Shown piece by piece: positions 12,258 through 22,822 of a DNA stretch of 64,000 nt (position 1 is the first letter of the stretch; the number at the start of each line of letters is the position of its first letter). The position numbers were made by a program, and so were the translations under genes. Location: contig JBDOQK010000083.1 of the NCBI GenBank assembly GCA_040437565.1, positions 22,525 to 86,524 on the forward strand. Reading direction: 5' to 3'. Under the pieces are notes generated by a model, which made no database searches, was not told the origin of the DNA, and saw nothing but the letters and a program-made list of their open reading frames with translations. The stretch is from Albugo candida. Lineage: Eukaryota > Oomycota > Peronosporomycetes > Albuginales.

Positions 12258-12559
12258 CATTGAAGTTGTAATACTTTTCCTTGGAATAAGAAAAAAAAAA
12301 GTAGTTTGCATTCGTAAATTATGTCGCCAGACGAGTCACTAGCTATCCATCTCATCATTAAGCATCAGCAATCTCATGTAGAATGTGTGTTCCTCCAGTT
12401 ATAAACACACTCGTCAGGAAGTTTTAATGTCGCATCATTTGCTCGCTGAATATTTAATTTGAATGGCAATTAGTGCGAGTTTTATTCTATCCAATCAGAA
12501 TATTCTGCAGATCAACTTTGTGATTGGTTAGTAATAAAGACTAGTTTCACTTTGTCAAA
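12258..12559. promoter_or_regulatory. intergenic region upstream of MCM7
   Basis: This 302-bp AT-rich spacer between the PDH E2 stop and the MCM7 start must contain the MCM7 promoter. I cannot point to a specific element. Confidence 0.4.
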
Positions 12560-15199
12560 ATGAATGCCGCAATCCCGCGCGCTTCACTGAATTCCAGCAG
12601 TAATCGGCAGCAACAAGCGAGCTCCTCACGACATTTGGGCAGCGATTCACAAGCGGGTACACATCTGTTGAACTCATCCAACAGCACTGTACCATACAAT
12701 CCCTCTGCTGGATATCAAGACGACAAAGGTATTCCTCGAGCACACGAGTTGAACTTGTCGTTTACCCCTGTTAATTAATATTTATAACGATATCATTTTA
12801 CAAAGCGTAGCTAAATGCATTCGATTTCTACAAACATTCACTTCCCACACTGACAACTCCAATACAGGACCCAAGTACATGACAATTTTGGTAAACCGCA
12901 TTGTTTCATACCCTTTCATAATCCATAACAGAGAACATTACCTCTAACATCTAATATCACAGCAACAAGTTGCGAATCGAGAGCGCATTTCCATCCCAAT
13001 TTCACTCGATGACGTCCAAATAGTACATTGATCCATCGCACAATCTCTTATTTGTCCAACTGATTCAATTTTACGTAGTTTGACGGCGAAGATGATGCAC
13101 TCGTTTATCGAATCGGACGAAATACCAAGCGGTACATTTCTCTATTCGCTGAAGCAGTTGAGGAGTGTCTACCAGCTCCAACGCGCGATCTATCGGGAAC
13201 AGAGGATATTCTCGACGTTTTGAGAATGCATCATCCTGAGGAAACAGGCCAAAACCATACGGAAGAAACCGATCCTGAAAGCGCACGCAAAAGCAATATT
13301 CCACGAGCACTGATGCGTCGGTTCGAAATCCATCTGGTTCCTGGAATCAAATTGAAATCGGTCGCGATACGACATGTCAAAGCTCGTCATGTTGGCTCAC
13401 TAGTTCGAATCACTGGAATGGTGACGCGTGTGTCCAATGTGAAGCCCCTACTCACAGTCGCAACATACACGTGTGAAATCTGTGCGTTTGAAGTATATCA
13501 AGAAGTGAATGCGCGTCAATTCACTCCTTTGTCACAATGTCCAAGTGATCGATGCAAAACAAATAGAACGAATGGGAGGCTCGTGTTACAGACAAAAGCG
13601 TCCAAGTTTGAAAAATTTCAGGAACTCAAATTTCAAGAAACTCCCGATCAAGTTCCAATGGGGCACGTTCCGCGCTCATTGACAGTGTACTTGCGTGGCG
13701 AACTGACACGAACATGCGAACCGGGTTCGATCGTAACAATCTGCGGAATTTTTCTCCCACTTCCAATCTCTGCACAACGACAAATGCAAATGGGATTATT
13801 GACAGAAACTTATTTGGAAGCCACCGATGTGAAAAACCACAAGACGAGATACTCGGCCATGGAATCGAACGAAGCGATGGAAACTCAAGTACTTCGTCTG
13901 CAACAAAATTCCAACATTTATGAAATCTTATCTCAATCCATCGCACCGGAAATCTACGGTCATGAGGATGTGAAGAAAGCGCTCTTATTGCTAATGATCG
14001 GTGGTGTGACAAAGAGAATGGATGAAGGAATGAGACTTCGTGGGGACATCAACATCTTACTCATTGGCGATCCCGGAGTCGCCAAATCACAACTGCTCAA
14101 ACACATTGTCAGTATCGCTCCTCGCGGAGTGTACACAACCGGAAAAGGAAGCTCTGGTGTGGGTCTTACAGCAGCTGTCATTCGCGATTCTATCACACGT
14201 GAAATGACTTTGGAAGGCGGAGCTCTCGTTCTCGCCGATATGGGAATATGTGCAATCGATGAATTTGACAAAATGGAGGAAAGTGATCGCACAGCCATTC
14301 ACGAAGTCATGGAACAGCAAACTGTCAGCATCGCTAAAGCGGGAATCACCACAACACTCAATGCGCGTACATCTGTTCTTGCAGCAGCAAATCCCATTTA
14401 CGGACGATACAATCCGAAACTCAGCGCATCTCAGAATATCAATCTCTCCAACGCGTTACTCTCGCGCTTTGATCTCATCTTTCTGATCCTCGATCATGCG
14501 AATTACGACCGCGATGAAACTCTTGCAAGACACGTGACGTATGTGCATCGATACGCAAAGAATCCAAAGATGAATTTCGAGCCCGTTCGACCCGAAGTGC
14601 TTCGGTACTTTGTCGCTATTGCCAAACAATACACTCCTCACATTCCATCCGAATTGAGCGGATACATTGTCGAAGCGTATGTGACATTACGGCAACAGGA
14701 CGCAAATGATCAAATGCGAGAGATGCGACAGAATGGAAGGCAGTATGCAAGCGACAGTAATGGCAATGGAAATGAAGGACAGACAGCGATGACTGCACGT
14801 CAATTATTGAGCATTTTGAGAATGTCACAAGCATTAGCTCGACTTCGATTCGCAACGGATGTGATGCATCAGGATGTCGATGAAGCGATACGATTGGTAT
14901 ACGCATCGAAAGCTTCTCTTTTGAATCAAACTGAAGACTATACGAAAAATGGAAGAGGACACGCAATCAATGGAACGGGATTTATTGGATCGAGTGACGT
15001 GATGTCGACGATTTATCGTATGGTGTTGGAATACGCAAAGGACAAAGACATTTGTGCTGTTACGATCGCTGATATTGAGCCAATTGTTTTTCGAAAAGGA
15101 TATACGATGCAGCAATTACGATCGTGCATCAAATATTACTCGGAGTTGGATGTTATGCAAATGAATGCCGCGGGAACAACACTCCATTTTGTCGCGTAG
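12560..15199 (+). CDS. MCM7: MCM7 replicative helicase subunit
   Basis: Four exons join in phase: 12560-12728, 12868-12890, 12963-13022 and 13079-15199, giving 790 residues. After a Ser/Gln-rich tail the MCM N-terminal domain starts (KYMTILQQ, ISLDDVQ). A zinc-finger region has Cys pairs CEIC and CPSDRC. The AAA+ core shows Walker A GDPGVAKSQLL, Walker B IDEFDKM, the HEVMEQQTVSIAKAG sensor region, and the arginine finger LLSRFDLIF. The wording of the core is closest to MCM7 among MCM2-7. It ends SELDVMQ...TLHFVA. It is part of the MCM2-7 hexamer that unwinds DNA at replication forks. Its 3' end lies tail-to-tail with the secreted-protein array, and copies of that 3' end recur inside the array. 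Confidence 0.94.
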
Positions 15200-15370
15200 A
15201 TGTGNNNNNNNNNNNNNNNNNNNNNNNNNNNNNNNNNNNNNNNNNNNNNNNNNNNNNNNNNNNNNNNNNNNNNNNNNNNNNNNNNNNNNNNNNNNNNNNN
15301 NNNNCTCGGAGTTGGATGTTATGCAAATGAATGCCGCGGGAACAACACTCCATTTTGTCGCGTAGATGTG
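15139..15370. repeat. gap 15205-15304 with duplicated flanks (66 bp)
   Basis: 15139-15204 and 15305-15370 both carry the last codons of MCM7. This is probably an unmerged contig overlap. Confidence 0.8.
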
Positions 15371-15595
15371 CTTCGTACTTTATGGGATGGGTACGGAGAT
15401 GGTCGTGGGTGAAAGACGGCGAGAAATACATTGCGAAGGAAATGATATGGAAATATACGATTTATACACATAGAGAGGTTATGCTGCTTGTAAATGGAAG
15501 AGGCTGAGGCATAATTGCACGATACGATGCCTTTTGTGTACAGATTTGATACTTGCAAAATCGCGTCACTCAATGTATGCCCTCTGCATCGATAA

Positions 15596-16315
15596 TTACC
15601 AAGCCGGTTCAATTGGAGTTTCTTCTTTTTCTTTTTCCGGTGCAGGACTTCCTTTTTTTTCTTTTTCTGGAGCAGGACTTCCTTCTTTTTCTTTTTCTGG
15701 AGTTGGAATCTCTTCTTTATCAGGAGTTCCGTTCTTCTTTCTTGACTTTCCCTTTGCTTGACCCGTTTTCCCTTCTTCATCCTGCCTGAAATTTCCGTGA
15801 GATTTCTCTTTATTATCTCCACTGGGGTTCTCATTGGGATTTTCTCCCGACTTTTCTTTGGGATCTTCCGTATTGTTTTCGCTGTTATTCTTTGCTTTAT
15901 CTTTTTCATCTTCTTTCCTCTGTTTTTCTTCCTCTTTCTCTTTCTTCTTCAATGCTTTGGCTTTTTTCTTTGCCAATTTTGCTGCCTTTTTATCGTCTTT
16001 AATTTTCTGTTTTCTCTCTTTCTCGATCCTCTTCTTCTCGGCTTTGTCTTTCTTCTTCTGCGCTTTATCCTTCTTCTTTTTCTCTTTTTCCTCCTCCGTA
16101 TCCTTATCGTTCTCCTTCTCCGGATCATCCTTGAGGTACGCCTCACCACACTCATCGGGATTCTCTTTCGGATCGCCGCCATTACTCTTTTTTGGCTTAT
16201 CCGCCAGCTTTCGGAACCTCAAAGGTGTTGCCAATTTCCTCTCTGAGAGGTCCTCACATGAGTATTGACTCATGCAAAATGAGGCAATGAGGAGAATGAT
16301 TGTTGCTATTCGCAT
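15596..16315 (-). CDS. secreted Lys/Glu-rich protein, array member A
   Basis: This is an intronless 239-residue protein. Residues 1-20 are a signal peptide (MRIATIILLIASFCMSQYSC) with likely cleavage near SQYSC-ED. The conserved post-leader block EDLSERKLATPLRFRKL follows. The rest is low complexity: a long K/E/D-rich charged helix (EEEKEKKKKDK..., KKKEKEEEKQRKE), then an Asn/Gly/Pro-rich stretch and three near repeats of TPEKEKEGSPAPEKEK at the C-terminus. The leader is shared with the genes at 19.3, 20.9, 22.4 and 25.5 kb, while the body is not. The function is unknown; a host-directed effector is an inference from oomycete context. The gene is tail-to-tail with MCM7. A second copy right of the gap is probably an assembly duplicate. 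Confidence 0.8.
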   Translation of the reverse strand: MRIATIILLIASFCMSQYSCEDLSERKLATPLRFRKLADKPKKSNGGDPKENPDECGEAYLKDDPEKENDKDTEEEKEKKKKDKAQKKKDKAEKKRIEKERKQKIKDDKKAAKLAKKKAKALKKKEKEEEKQRKEDEKDKAKNNSENNTEDPKEKSGENPNENPSGDNKEKSHGNFRQDEEGKTGQAKGKSRKKNGTPDKEEIPTPEKEKEGSPAPEKEKKGSPAPEKEKEETPIEPAW

Positions 16316-17120
16316 TGTTGTCGTTGAGAGTGAATTTGNNNNNNNNNNNNNNNNNNNNNNNNNNNNNNNNNNNNNNNNNNNNNNNNNNNNNNNNNNNNNN
16401 NNNNNNNNNNNNNNNNNNNNNNNNNNNNNNNNNNNNNNTTTTCTTTTTCTGGAGCAGGACTTCCTTCTTTTTCTTTTTCTGGAGTTGGAATCTCTTCTTT
16501 ATCAGGAGTTCCGTTCTTCTTTCTTGACTTTCCCTTTGCTTGACCCGTTTTCCCTTCTTCATCCTGCCTGAAATTTCCGTGAGATTTCTCTTTATTATCT
16601 CCACTGGGGTTCTCATTGGGATTTTCTCCCGACTTTTCTTTGGGATCTTCCGTATTGTTTTCGCTGTTATTCTTTGCTTTATCTTTTTCATCTTCTTTCC
16701 TCTGTTTTTCTTCCTCTTTCTCTTTCTTCTTCAATGCTTTGGCTTTTTTCTTTGCCAATTTTGCTGCCTTTTTATCGTCTTTAATTTTCTGTTTTCTCTC
16801 TTTCTCGATCCTCTTCTTCTCGGCTTTGTCTTTCTTCTTCTGCGCTTTATCCTTCTTCTTTTTCTCTTTTTCCTCCTCCGTATCCTTATCGTTCTCCTTC
16901 TCCGGATCATCCTTGAGGTACGCCTCACCACACTCATCGGGATTCTCTTTCGGATCGCCGCCATTACTCTTTTTTGGCTTATCCGCCAGCTTTCGGAACC
17001 TCAAAGGTGTTGCCAATTTCCTCTCTGAGAGGTCCTCACATGAGTATTGACTCATGCAAAATGAGGCAATGAGGAGAATGATTGTTGCTATTCGCATTGT
17101 TGTCGTTGAGAGTGAATTTG
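15657..17120. repeat. gap 16339-16438 with duplicated flanks (682 bp)
   Basis: 15657-16338 and 16439-17120 look identical. They contain most of array member A and its start codon. I take this to be one gene represented twice. Confidence 0.8.
16439..17097 (-). CDS. second, incomplete copy of array member A
   Basis: It has the same leader and body as the gene at 15596-16315, with the 3' end lost in the gap. Only this copy is followed by the natural upstream region (17121 onward). The likeliest true structure is a single gene with this promoter and the 3' end at 15596. Confidence 0.6.
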
Positions 17121-17313
17121 AAAATGTATCCTCATACCACTCGCGTTGTTCTCTGTAAGATTTGAGGAAATTTACTCAAGTGTAAACGCGCAACAGAGTG
17201 GTGAGGTTTCACTGCGCAATCTGAGTGAGATCATTGTCATCGAAGAAGCATTTTGTCATGAAAGATTGGTTTAACAGAGCTTATACTGATGATAAATAGG
17301 TAGTTTTGTGCTA

Positions 17314-17330
17314 TGACGTCAGAATACGTG
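17314..17330 (+). promoter_or_regulatory. recurrent TGACGTCA...ACGTG element
   Basis: TGACGTCAGAATACGTG lies about 215 bp upstream of array member A (minus-strand gene). It contains a perfect CRE-type palindrome TGACGTCA plus an ACGTG core, both typical bZIP-binding shapes. Similar copies lie near the other array genes. Confidence 0.5.
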
Positions 17331-18116
17331 ATGTATGATATTTTCAGGAAATCATCGAACTGATAAACGAGTGCAAGAATTCTTCACCCCTCATAACACG
17401 GAGGGAATTCTCCCAGATGGTGATACTCAACGCCCCTCAATTGAGCTGTCTACCTCGCTTTTGTATCACACGTACGCGATAATGAGTGTGGAGTTGCCTA
17501 GAACTAGGCTCCAACTAGGACTGCTATAATTAAGCTGTCTGGGTAACATGATATATTGCGAGATTTGATAAAGTACTATTTGTGAACATCAGCATATCTC
17601 GATGGATTGGATAAGTGAATAATAAATCAAAAGTGATTTCCCACGCGTCTTCTTATCTGATATATTGTCACATAAATATTTTCGTATTGGTTACTACGAC
17701 AATTGATTCGTCACAAAGATATTGATTCATAAGGTGATGAAGAGGCTCTGGAAGTAGCTCAGAGGGTGGACGTTCGGTATGGACACACAGTCGCCTTTGT
17801 AGCTGTAGAAAGATTGCGAGAAGGAAGCGCGTTAAGGCACTCGCAAAGATGGGATTTACGAATTTTGCCCATTTTTAATGAATTAGTCAAATGCTTATCT
17901 GACTGCACGATATGCTTTATTGTATGTAACATTAATAACACTTATAAACTTTGCGTCATAAAAGGTTGTTTTTACAAAGTCTTTACTGTTTGAATAGGAA
18001 ACAACGCTAAATGATGCCAGCGTGCGTGGCAAAATTTCCAGGAATTACCAGCTTTTGCGTCAAAAGAACTGCCTTTTACGAAGGTGTTCCGTCAATAAAT
18101 AGCTACCACCGTACAG

Positions 18117-18132
18117 TGACATCGGCATACGT
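18117..18132 (+). promoter_or_regulatory. recurrent TGACRTCRGYATACGTG element
   Basis: TGACATCGGCATACGTG-like copy in the duplicated spacer. The order and spacing of the two half-motifs match the other copies. Confidence 0.4.
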
Positions 18133-18683
18133 GACGGTCTTCTCATCCATAATACCACTCATAGTTATCCTTAAACTAGGACTACTATAGTCACTTCAGC
18201 TCATGCGAATAGTTATAAGCTCATTGCGGACGTGACATTCATTCAATACAGCATTCGGCTTCGAATCATCGCGGTGATCATCATGTGACGTTATTCCCAC
18301 ACGTATTTTAGACTGAACAGCTCTGATATTCAGACAGAGCTATCAGAAACGCAGCAATGCACTTTACCTTATACCTTATAGCTGCGAAGTAAACGCTTCA
18401 GTTGCTCGCAGAAGAAAAATAGCTCTGTGTCCAAACCATAGTGTGGTTTTCGACGCGAATCTTTTCAACCTGTGTATTTTATATGGTCAGCAGGATTGAT
18501 ATGAATCACCCGCCGGATAGAATGACATTTGGTGCAATGCGCGGCTTTCCATGCTTCATGCATTGTTATCCTTTGCATTTCTTCTATGATAAGCAAGGTC
18601 GATGCGCCATGATGATCGCATTGTTATCATTGAGCATGTGATGCATAAAGATGAGGTACGAATGAGATTAGAATACAATTAAA

Positions 18684-18790
18684 TGTTGCGAAAACTACTC
18701 GGAATTGGACGTCATGCAGCAGAAACAACGCAATATTTTGTGACATCGGTATTTTCGTTCTTTATCGACTGGCTACTGTGATGGTCGGTC
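18684..18790 (+). pseudogene. relic of the MCM7 3' end, copy 1
   Basis: The frame reads YSELDVMQ exactly as in the MCM7 C-terminus. Base-level similarity continues through AAACAACGCAATATTTTGTGAC (MCM7: GAACAACACTCCATTTTGTCGC) and past the stop (ATGGTCG). A short deletion has lost about nine bases. There is no sign of the rest of MCM7, so it was carried here as a flank of the duplicated secreted-protein unit. Confidence 0.75.
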
Positions 18791-18967
18791 GTTTATAAAG
18801 CAACCGAGTCGCATTGTCATGTTGGAGAAACGGACGCGAAATGTTTCGTGAAGGTAGCTTTATTTACAAATGGATGGAACGATCCGTTCTGTGCAGAAGT
18901 ATAATATTTGCGGGAGTCTGTTCATTTCATTAAAATGGCCTAATCAAGAATTCCTGCGACTCATTTT

Positions 18968-19324
18968 CTACTTTCTCACTCCTTGTCCACTTTTCCCGCC
19001 ATTAATTCCTTTGTAACCTTTTGGCTTTTCTTCCTTTCTATTGTTTTTATCTTCTTTCTCTTTTGAGCTTTTTCTATCGTCTTTCGTTAATTTCATTCCT
19101 TTCTTCGCATTATCGTCTGCACTTCCCACAACAGCACTGCGCAAGGAACGCTGACTCGGATGGTTCGATGTAGCTCCCGGACCTCCCCCTGTACCTTGTT
19201 CGGGTGTACCCTTCAGCTTTCGGAATCTTGGAGATGTCGTCAATTCTCTGTCTGAGAGCCCCTCACACGAGTATTGACTCACGTAAAATGAAGCAACGAG
19301 AAGAATGATTGTTGTTATTCGCAT
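18968..19324 (-). CDS. secreted protein, array member B
   Basis: This is an intronless 118-residue protein. The leader MRITTIILLVASFYVSQYSC and the block EGLSDRELTTSPRFRKL match member A nearly residue for residue. The body is different: a short Gly/Pro linker, SQRSLRSAVVGSADDNAKK, then a Lys-rich tail (KEKEDKNNRKEEKPKGYKG). It shows no recognised domain and no cysteine after the leader. It sits in tandem unit 1 with an MCM7 relic on its 3' side. The function is unknown. Confidence 0.78.
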   Translation of the reverse strand: MRITTIILLVASFYVSQYSCEGLSDRELTTSPRFRKLKGTPEQGTGGGPGATSNHPSQRSLRSAVVGSADDNAKKGMKLTKDDRKSSKEKEDKNNRKEEKPKGYKGINGGKSGQGVRK

Positions 19325-19530
19325 CTTTTAGTTGAGAGTGAATTTGAAAATGGATCCTCACACTACTCACATCGCACTCCGTAAAGATCGGAGTGAATTT
19401 GCGAGAGTGTAAAGCGCGATAAAGCGGTGAGGTGGCAGTGAGCAATATGAGAGAGATAATTGTCATCATACAAGCTTTACGTCATGAAAGGTTGATTTGG
19501 CGACGCTTCTACTGGATACCAACGTGCGAT

Positions 19531-19546
19531 ACCGTCAGCATACGTG
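19531..19546 (+). promoter_or_regulatory. recurrent element, degenerate copy
   Basis: ACCGTCAGCATACGTG lies about 205 bp upstream of array member B. It keeps the GTCAGCATACGTG half of the shared motif. Confidence 0.4.
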
Positions 19547-20241
19547 GCGATTTTTGAAGACGTAAAGGGCTTTACGCTTTCTTCATTCTTTCTGCTTGCG
19601 TTATATGAACGCACCAGATAGCGATTCGTAACGCATCTTGCTTGAGCTGGCTGTATTTCTCGCTTCTGTATCACACTCACACACTCACATGCACGACAGA
19701 TAATCATGTGTGCACGTTATGCTAGGACTATTCAAGACTTACTATAGTTCGAGCACATAACCCTCGGTACTGTGATACACTGCGAGAAAGGTACTAACAC
19801 ACTATTCATGGACATTGCATCCGTATATAGTTATAAGCTCATTGCAGACGTGACATTCATTCAATACAGCATTCGGCTTCGAATCATCGCGGTGATCATC
19901 ATGTGACATTATTCCCACACGCAATTTAGACTGAAGAGCTCTCATATTTTGATAGAGCTATCAGAAACAAAGCAATAAACCTTACCTTGCAACTTACGGC
20001 CGCGAAGTAAAGGCTTTAGTTGTGCATCTGCCGCAGGATAGAATGGCGTTTGGTGCAATGCGACTTTCCATGCTTCATGCATCGTTATGATCTCCACTTA
20101 TTCTTGTGCCTTTCTATATATATTTTGCATTTCTTCTATGATAAGCAAGGTCGCTGCTCCATGATGACCGCATTGTTATCATTGAGTATGTGATGCATAA
20201 AGGTGAGGTACGATATGAGATTCTGACTACACTTGAAATCA

Positions 20242-20345
20242 TGTTGCGAATACTACTCGGATTTGGACGTCATGCAGCAGAAACAACGCAATATTTTGTG
20301 GCATCAGTATTTTCGTTCTTTATCGACTGGCTACTGTGACGGTTG
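20242..20345 (+). pseudogene. relic of the MCM7 3' end, copy 2
   Basis: The frame reads CCEYYSDLDVMQ, to be compared with SCIKYYSELDVMQ in MCM7. It shares the same short deletion and the same following bases as copy 1, so both descend from one already altered copy. Confidence 0.75.
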
Positions 20346-20779
20346 GATGTGGCGTATTGTTCAGGTGGGTGTATCTGAAAGTACATTGTTTCTGGACTTG
20401 TATAGAAACAGCGGCGATTGTAGCTGGTGAAGGATTGCGAGAAGAATATCGCAGTAGGATAATGAAGAATAGTAGATGGAAAGAGCGTTTCCTGCAATTG
20501 TCTTGTGTTATATAAAAAAAAAGGCATTTTCACATTTGCATAAATCGATTTGTTTTGTATAGAAATATATTACTTGCGCGAATGAGGCACCTTATTGATG
20601 GGCCTTGCATCGAAAAATACTGTCCGTCATTCTCTTGTTCCACCTTCCCTTTTCCTCGATGCTCTTTTCTGTCCTCTTTATTCCTTAATCGGACGTAAAT
20701 CGCCTCTATTCTTGTGTTTAATTTCGTCCTCTTTCGTGGAGGGGCCATCGAATCCACGATCACCGGCACCGTGTAAGAA

Positions 20780-20956
20780 TCACCGAATCTGATTGTTCGG
20801 TTTTGATTCCGAAAGGCCGTCATTAGCTGCTTCAGGTGTTTCTGTTAGCTTACGGAACCTCAAAGGTGTCGCCGAATCCCTCTCTGAGAGATCCTCACAT
20901 GAATATTGACTCACGCAAACTGAAGCAACGAGGAGAATGATTGTTGTTATTTGCAT
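20780..20956 (-). CDS. short secreted protein, array member C
   Basis: This 58-residue frame has the shared leader MQITTIILLVASVCVSQYSC and the block EDLSERDSATPLRFRKL. It then has only about 20 more residues (TETPEAANDGLSESKPNNQIR) before a stop. The low-complexity body of its relatives is missing. It may be a truncated, decaying member or a genuine mini-peptide. The frame beyond the stop on the same strand shows no continuation in kind. Confidence 0.6.
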   Translation of the reverse strand: MQITTIILLVASVCVSQYSCEDLSERDSATPLRFRKLTETPEAANDGLSESKPNNQIR

Positions 20957-21169
20957 ATTTGTTGCGAGTGAATTTGAAAATAATCTTCATTCCATCGGCA
21001 TTGCACTCCGCAAAGATTTGGTAATGTTGATGAAATTTTATGAGTGTAATCGAGTGTTGAGGTGGCAGTGAGCATTGGAACGGATATGGTTGTTATTGTA
21101 GAAGCTTTGAGTCATAAAGAAGTCATTTCACAAAGCTTTTACCTTTTACGGATAAGTTCCATCGCTGTA

Positions 21170-21185
21170 TGACGTCAGTTTACGT
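21170..21185 (+). promoter_or_regulatory. recurrent TGACGTCAG...ACGTT element
   Basis: TGACGTCAGTTTACGTT lies about 215 bp upstream of array member C, the same distance and orientation as at members A and B. Confidence 0.45.
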
Positions 21186-21273
21186 TGCGAAACACTATGG
21201 AATACTCAGCTTTACGTCATAGAGGTGTGATATCATCTATTTTTTCTATCAGTGAATAGGAACCCCCGTACTA

Positions 21274-21290
21274 TGACATCAGTATACGTG
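21274..21290 (+). promoter_or_regulatory. recurrent TGACATCAGTATACGTG element
   Basis: This is a second copy in the same spacer, about 100 bp beyond the first, followed by GCGATATTCACAG. A similar pair of copies is seen at 17.3 and 18.1 kb. Confidence 0.45.
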
Positions 21291-21978
21291 GCGATATTCA
21301 CAGAATTGAACTAAACGCGTAAAACGATTCAAACTCTTTTCATTATTTCCAAAATCAGGAAAAATGGTTCGAGATGGTGTCCATGGACGCATCTCATTTG
21401 AGCTGTCGTCTTTGCTTCTTCGATTCTTTGCATCGCCTGATTTAACACACTCATACGCAGGATTAGAGTTATATTCTTACTTCAAATTAGGGCTGCTCTA
21501 GGATTTCTTCAGTTTGAATTGAAAATCTCGGTAATGTGCTCTTTGCGAGATACTAGAAGCTATTCAATGACAGGTAGTGGTGCTATTTCAACTGCATACA
21601 GTATGTCAAGGTCAGAAGCCATTACTACACGCCAATACATGAGTGGATGCATCACAAATGTGTATACCAATGAGATGTTGTCCATAAATGCAATCATTCT
21701 TCAATGGCTATCCACGATTTTCAAAAAGTGAGTAGCTTAATTGATGGACTTCTAGATTTAAAAGACACTATGGTGACTATGAAGATTGCGAGAAGACGAG
21801 ATGGAGACTGCGGTCGAATACATGTGGAAGACGAAGAGTATGATGTTTAAATTGATGAATTGCTACATGATGTAATCAAAAAGAAGCATTATCGAATTGC
21901 GCTATAGCATGGACTTTGTGTGGAAATATAATACTTGTGGGGATCCAGTCACTCCACCTATGGAATTTGCGTCGAAAA

Positions 21979-22389
21979 CTACTGTCCCTGATTTCCTTGA
22001 TTCTTGCTTTTTTTCTCTTTTTCTCTTCTTTCTCTTTCTTCTCGTTCTCTTTTTTCTCTTTCTCTTTTCTCCTTCTTTTTTTTCTCATGTTCTTTATGCT
22101 TCTGTTTCCTTCGTTTTGCTTCTTCTTGCTCACTCTCTTTGTTCTGTTCCCCTTGGTTTCCCTTTCCACCATTGCCACTGTCCGGTTCGTCATCATCATC
22201 ACATTTCAAGTATCGCCGAACCTGAGGGATGGGTTTTGTATTCGGATCGCCACCATTACTTCCTTTGGCTGTGTCCGCCGGCTTAAGGAATCTTAAGGAT
22301 GTTGCCAACTCTCTCTCTGGAAGCTCCTCACATGAGTTTTGACTCACGCAGAATGAGGTTATGAGATATGCGATCTTTGTTACTCTCAT
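21979..22389 (-). CDS. secreted Lys/Glu/Arg-rich protein, array member D
   Basis: This is an intronless 136-residue protein. The leader MRVTKIAYLITSFCVSQNSC and the block EELPERELATSLRFLKP are clear relatives of members A-C. A short segment RRYLKCDDDDEPDSGNGG follows, then an extremely charged tail of KREREKREREERERREKEKK type. The tail is probably one long single alpha-helix. There is no known domain. The 3' flank has the GAAATATAATACTTGYGG segment also seen downstream of member B. Confidence 0.78.
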   Translation of the reverse strand: MRVTKIAYLITSFCVSQNSCEELPERELATSLRFLKPADTAKGSNGGDPNTKPIPQVRRYLKCDDDDEPDSGNGGKGNQGEQNKESEQEEAKRRKQKHKEHEKKKKEKREREKREREERERREKEKKSKNQGNQGQ

Positions 22390-22594
22390 TGTTGCAGGTT
22401 ACAGCGAATTTGAAAATGATCATCATTCCAGTGCCATAGTGATTGGAAAGAAGTCTTTATGTAAAAGCACAATAGAGTGGTCAGGTGTCACTGAGCGATG
22501 TCAGTGGGATAGTTTTTTTCAAAGAAAGTTTGTGTCAAATAAGATGGACTCTAGCAATTCCACCAAGCTGTTACTGTCATTCAGCAACGTGCTA

Positions 22595-22611
22595 TGACGT
22601 CAGCATACGTC
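22595..22611 (+). promoter_or_regulatory. recurrent TGACGTCAGCATACGT element
   Basis: The copy lies about 205 bp upstream of array member D, with a perfect TGACGTCA palindrome. Confidence 0.45.
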
Positions 22612-22822
22612 ACAATGTTCTCAGAGAAAGGGTCAAATACACAATCCACTTCATACTTTCTCGATCCCATTTGGAATGTGAAAGAACGTATTAGATGTTG
22701 TCCGCTATGTGAGCTGTAATTCTCGTTTTAGCATCACCTGACTGACACTCCCACGCGATCACGTTTTCCGCTTGAACTAAGCTTACATCAGGATTCTACT
22801 ATTTGAAATGCCTCGATAATGT

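Larger units (their letters stand above)
17121..18683. repeat. duplicated upstream region of the secreted-protein array
   Basis: There is no gene here. Pieces of this stretch recur upstream of the other array members: GTCATGAAAGRTTG-like segments, the GATTGCGAGAAG segment (17813, 20433 and 21785), and the TGACRTCRGYATACGTG element. 18209-18370 matches 19827-19990 almost base for base, marking the left ends of a tandem unit of about 1.6 kb. Confidence 0.65.
18209..21460. repeat. tandem duplication, two units of about 1.6 kb
   Basis: Unit 1 starts at about 18209 and unit 2 at about 19827. The landmarks repeat in the same order: an ATAGTTATAAGCTCATTGC block (offset 1618), a TTGGTGCAATGCG block, a GATAAGCAAGGTCG block, an MCM7 3'-end relic (offset 1558) and a secreted-protein gene start (19324 and 20956, offset 1632). 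Divergence is low in the left part and higher around the gene bodies. The duplication is older than the gap artefacts. Confidence 0.8.

Noticed and set aside
15758-16246. Plus-strand frame rich in Phe/Leu that looks like a multi-pass membrane protein
   Set aside because: It is the antisense shadow of the Lys/Glu-rich codons of array member A. The same shadow appears at the duplicate and at member D.
17752-17830. tRNA-like D-arm (GTAGCTCAGAGGGT)
   Set aside because: No matching acceptor stem, anticodon stem or T-loop (TTCRANNC) follows at the required distance.
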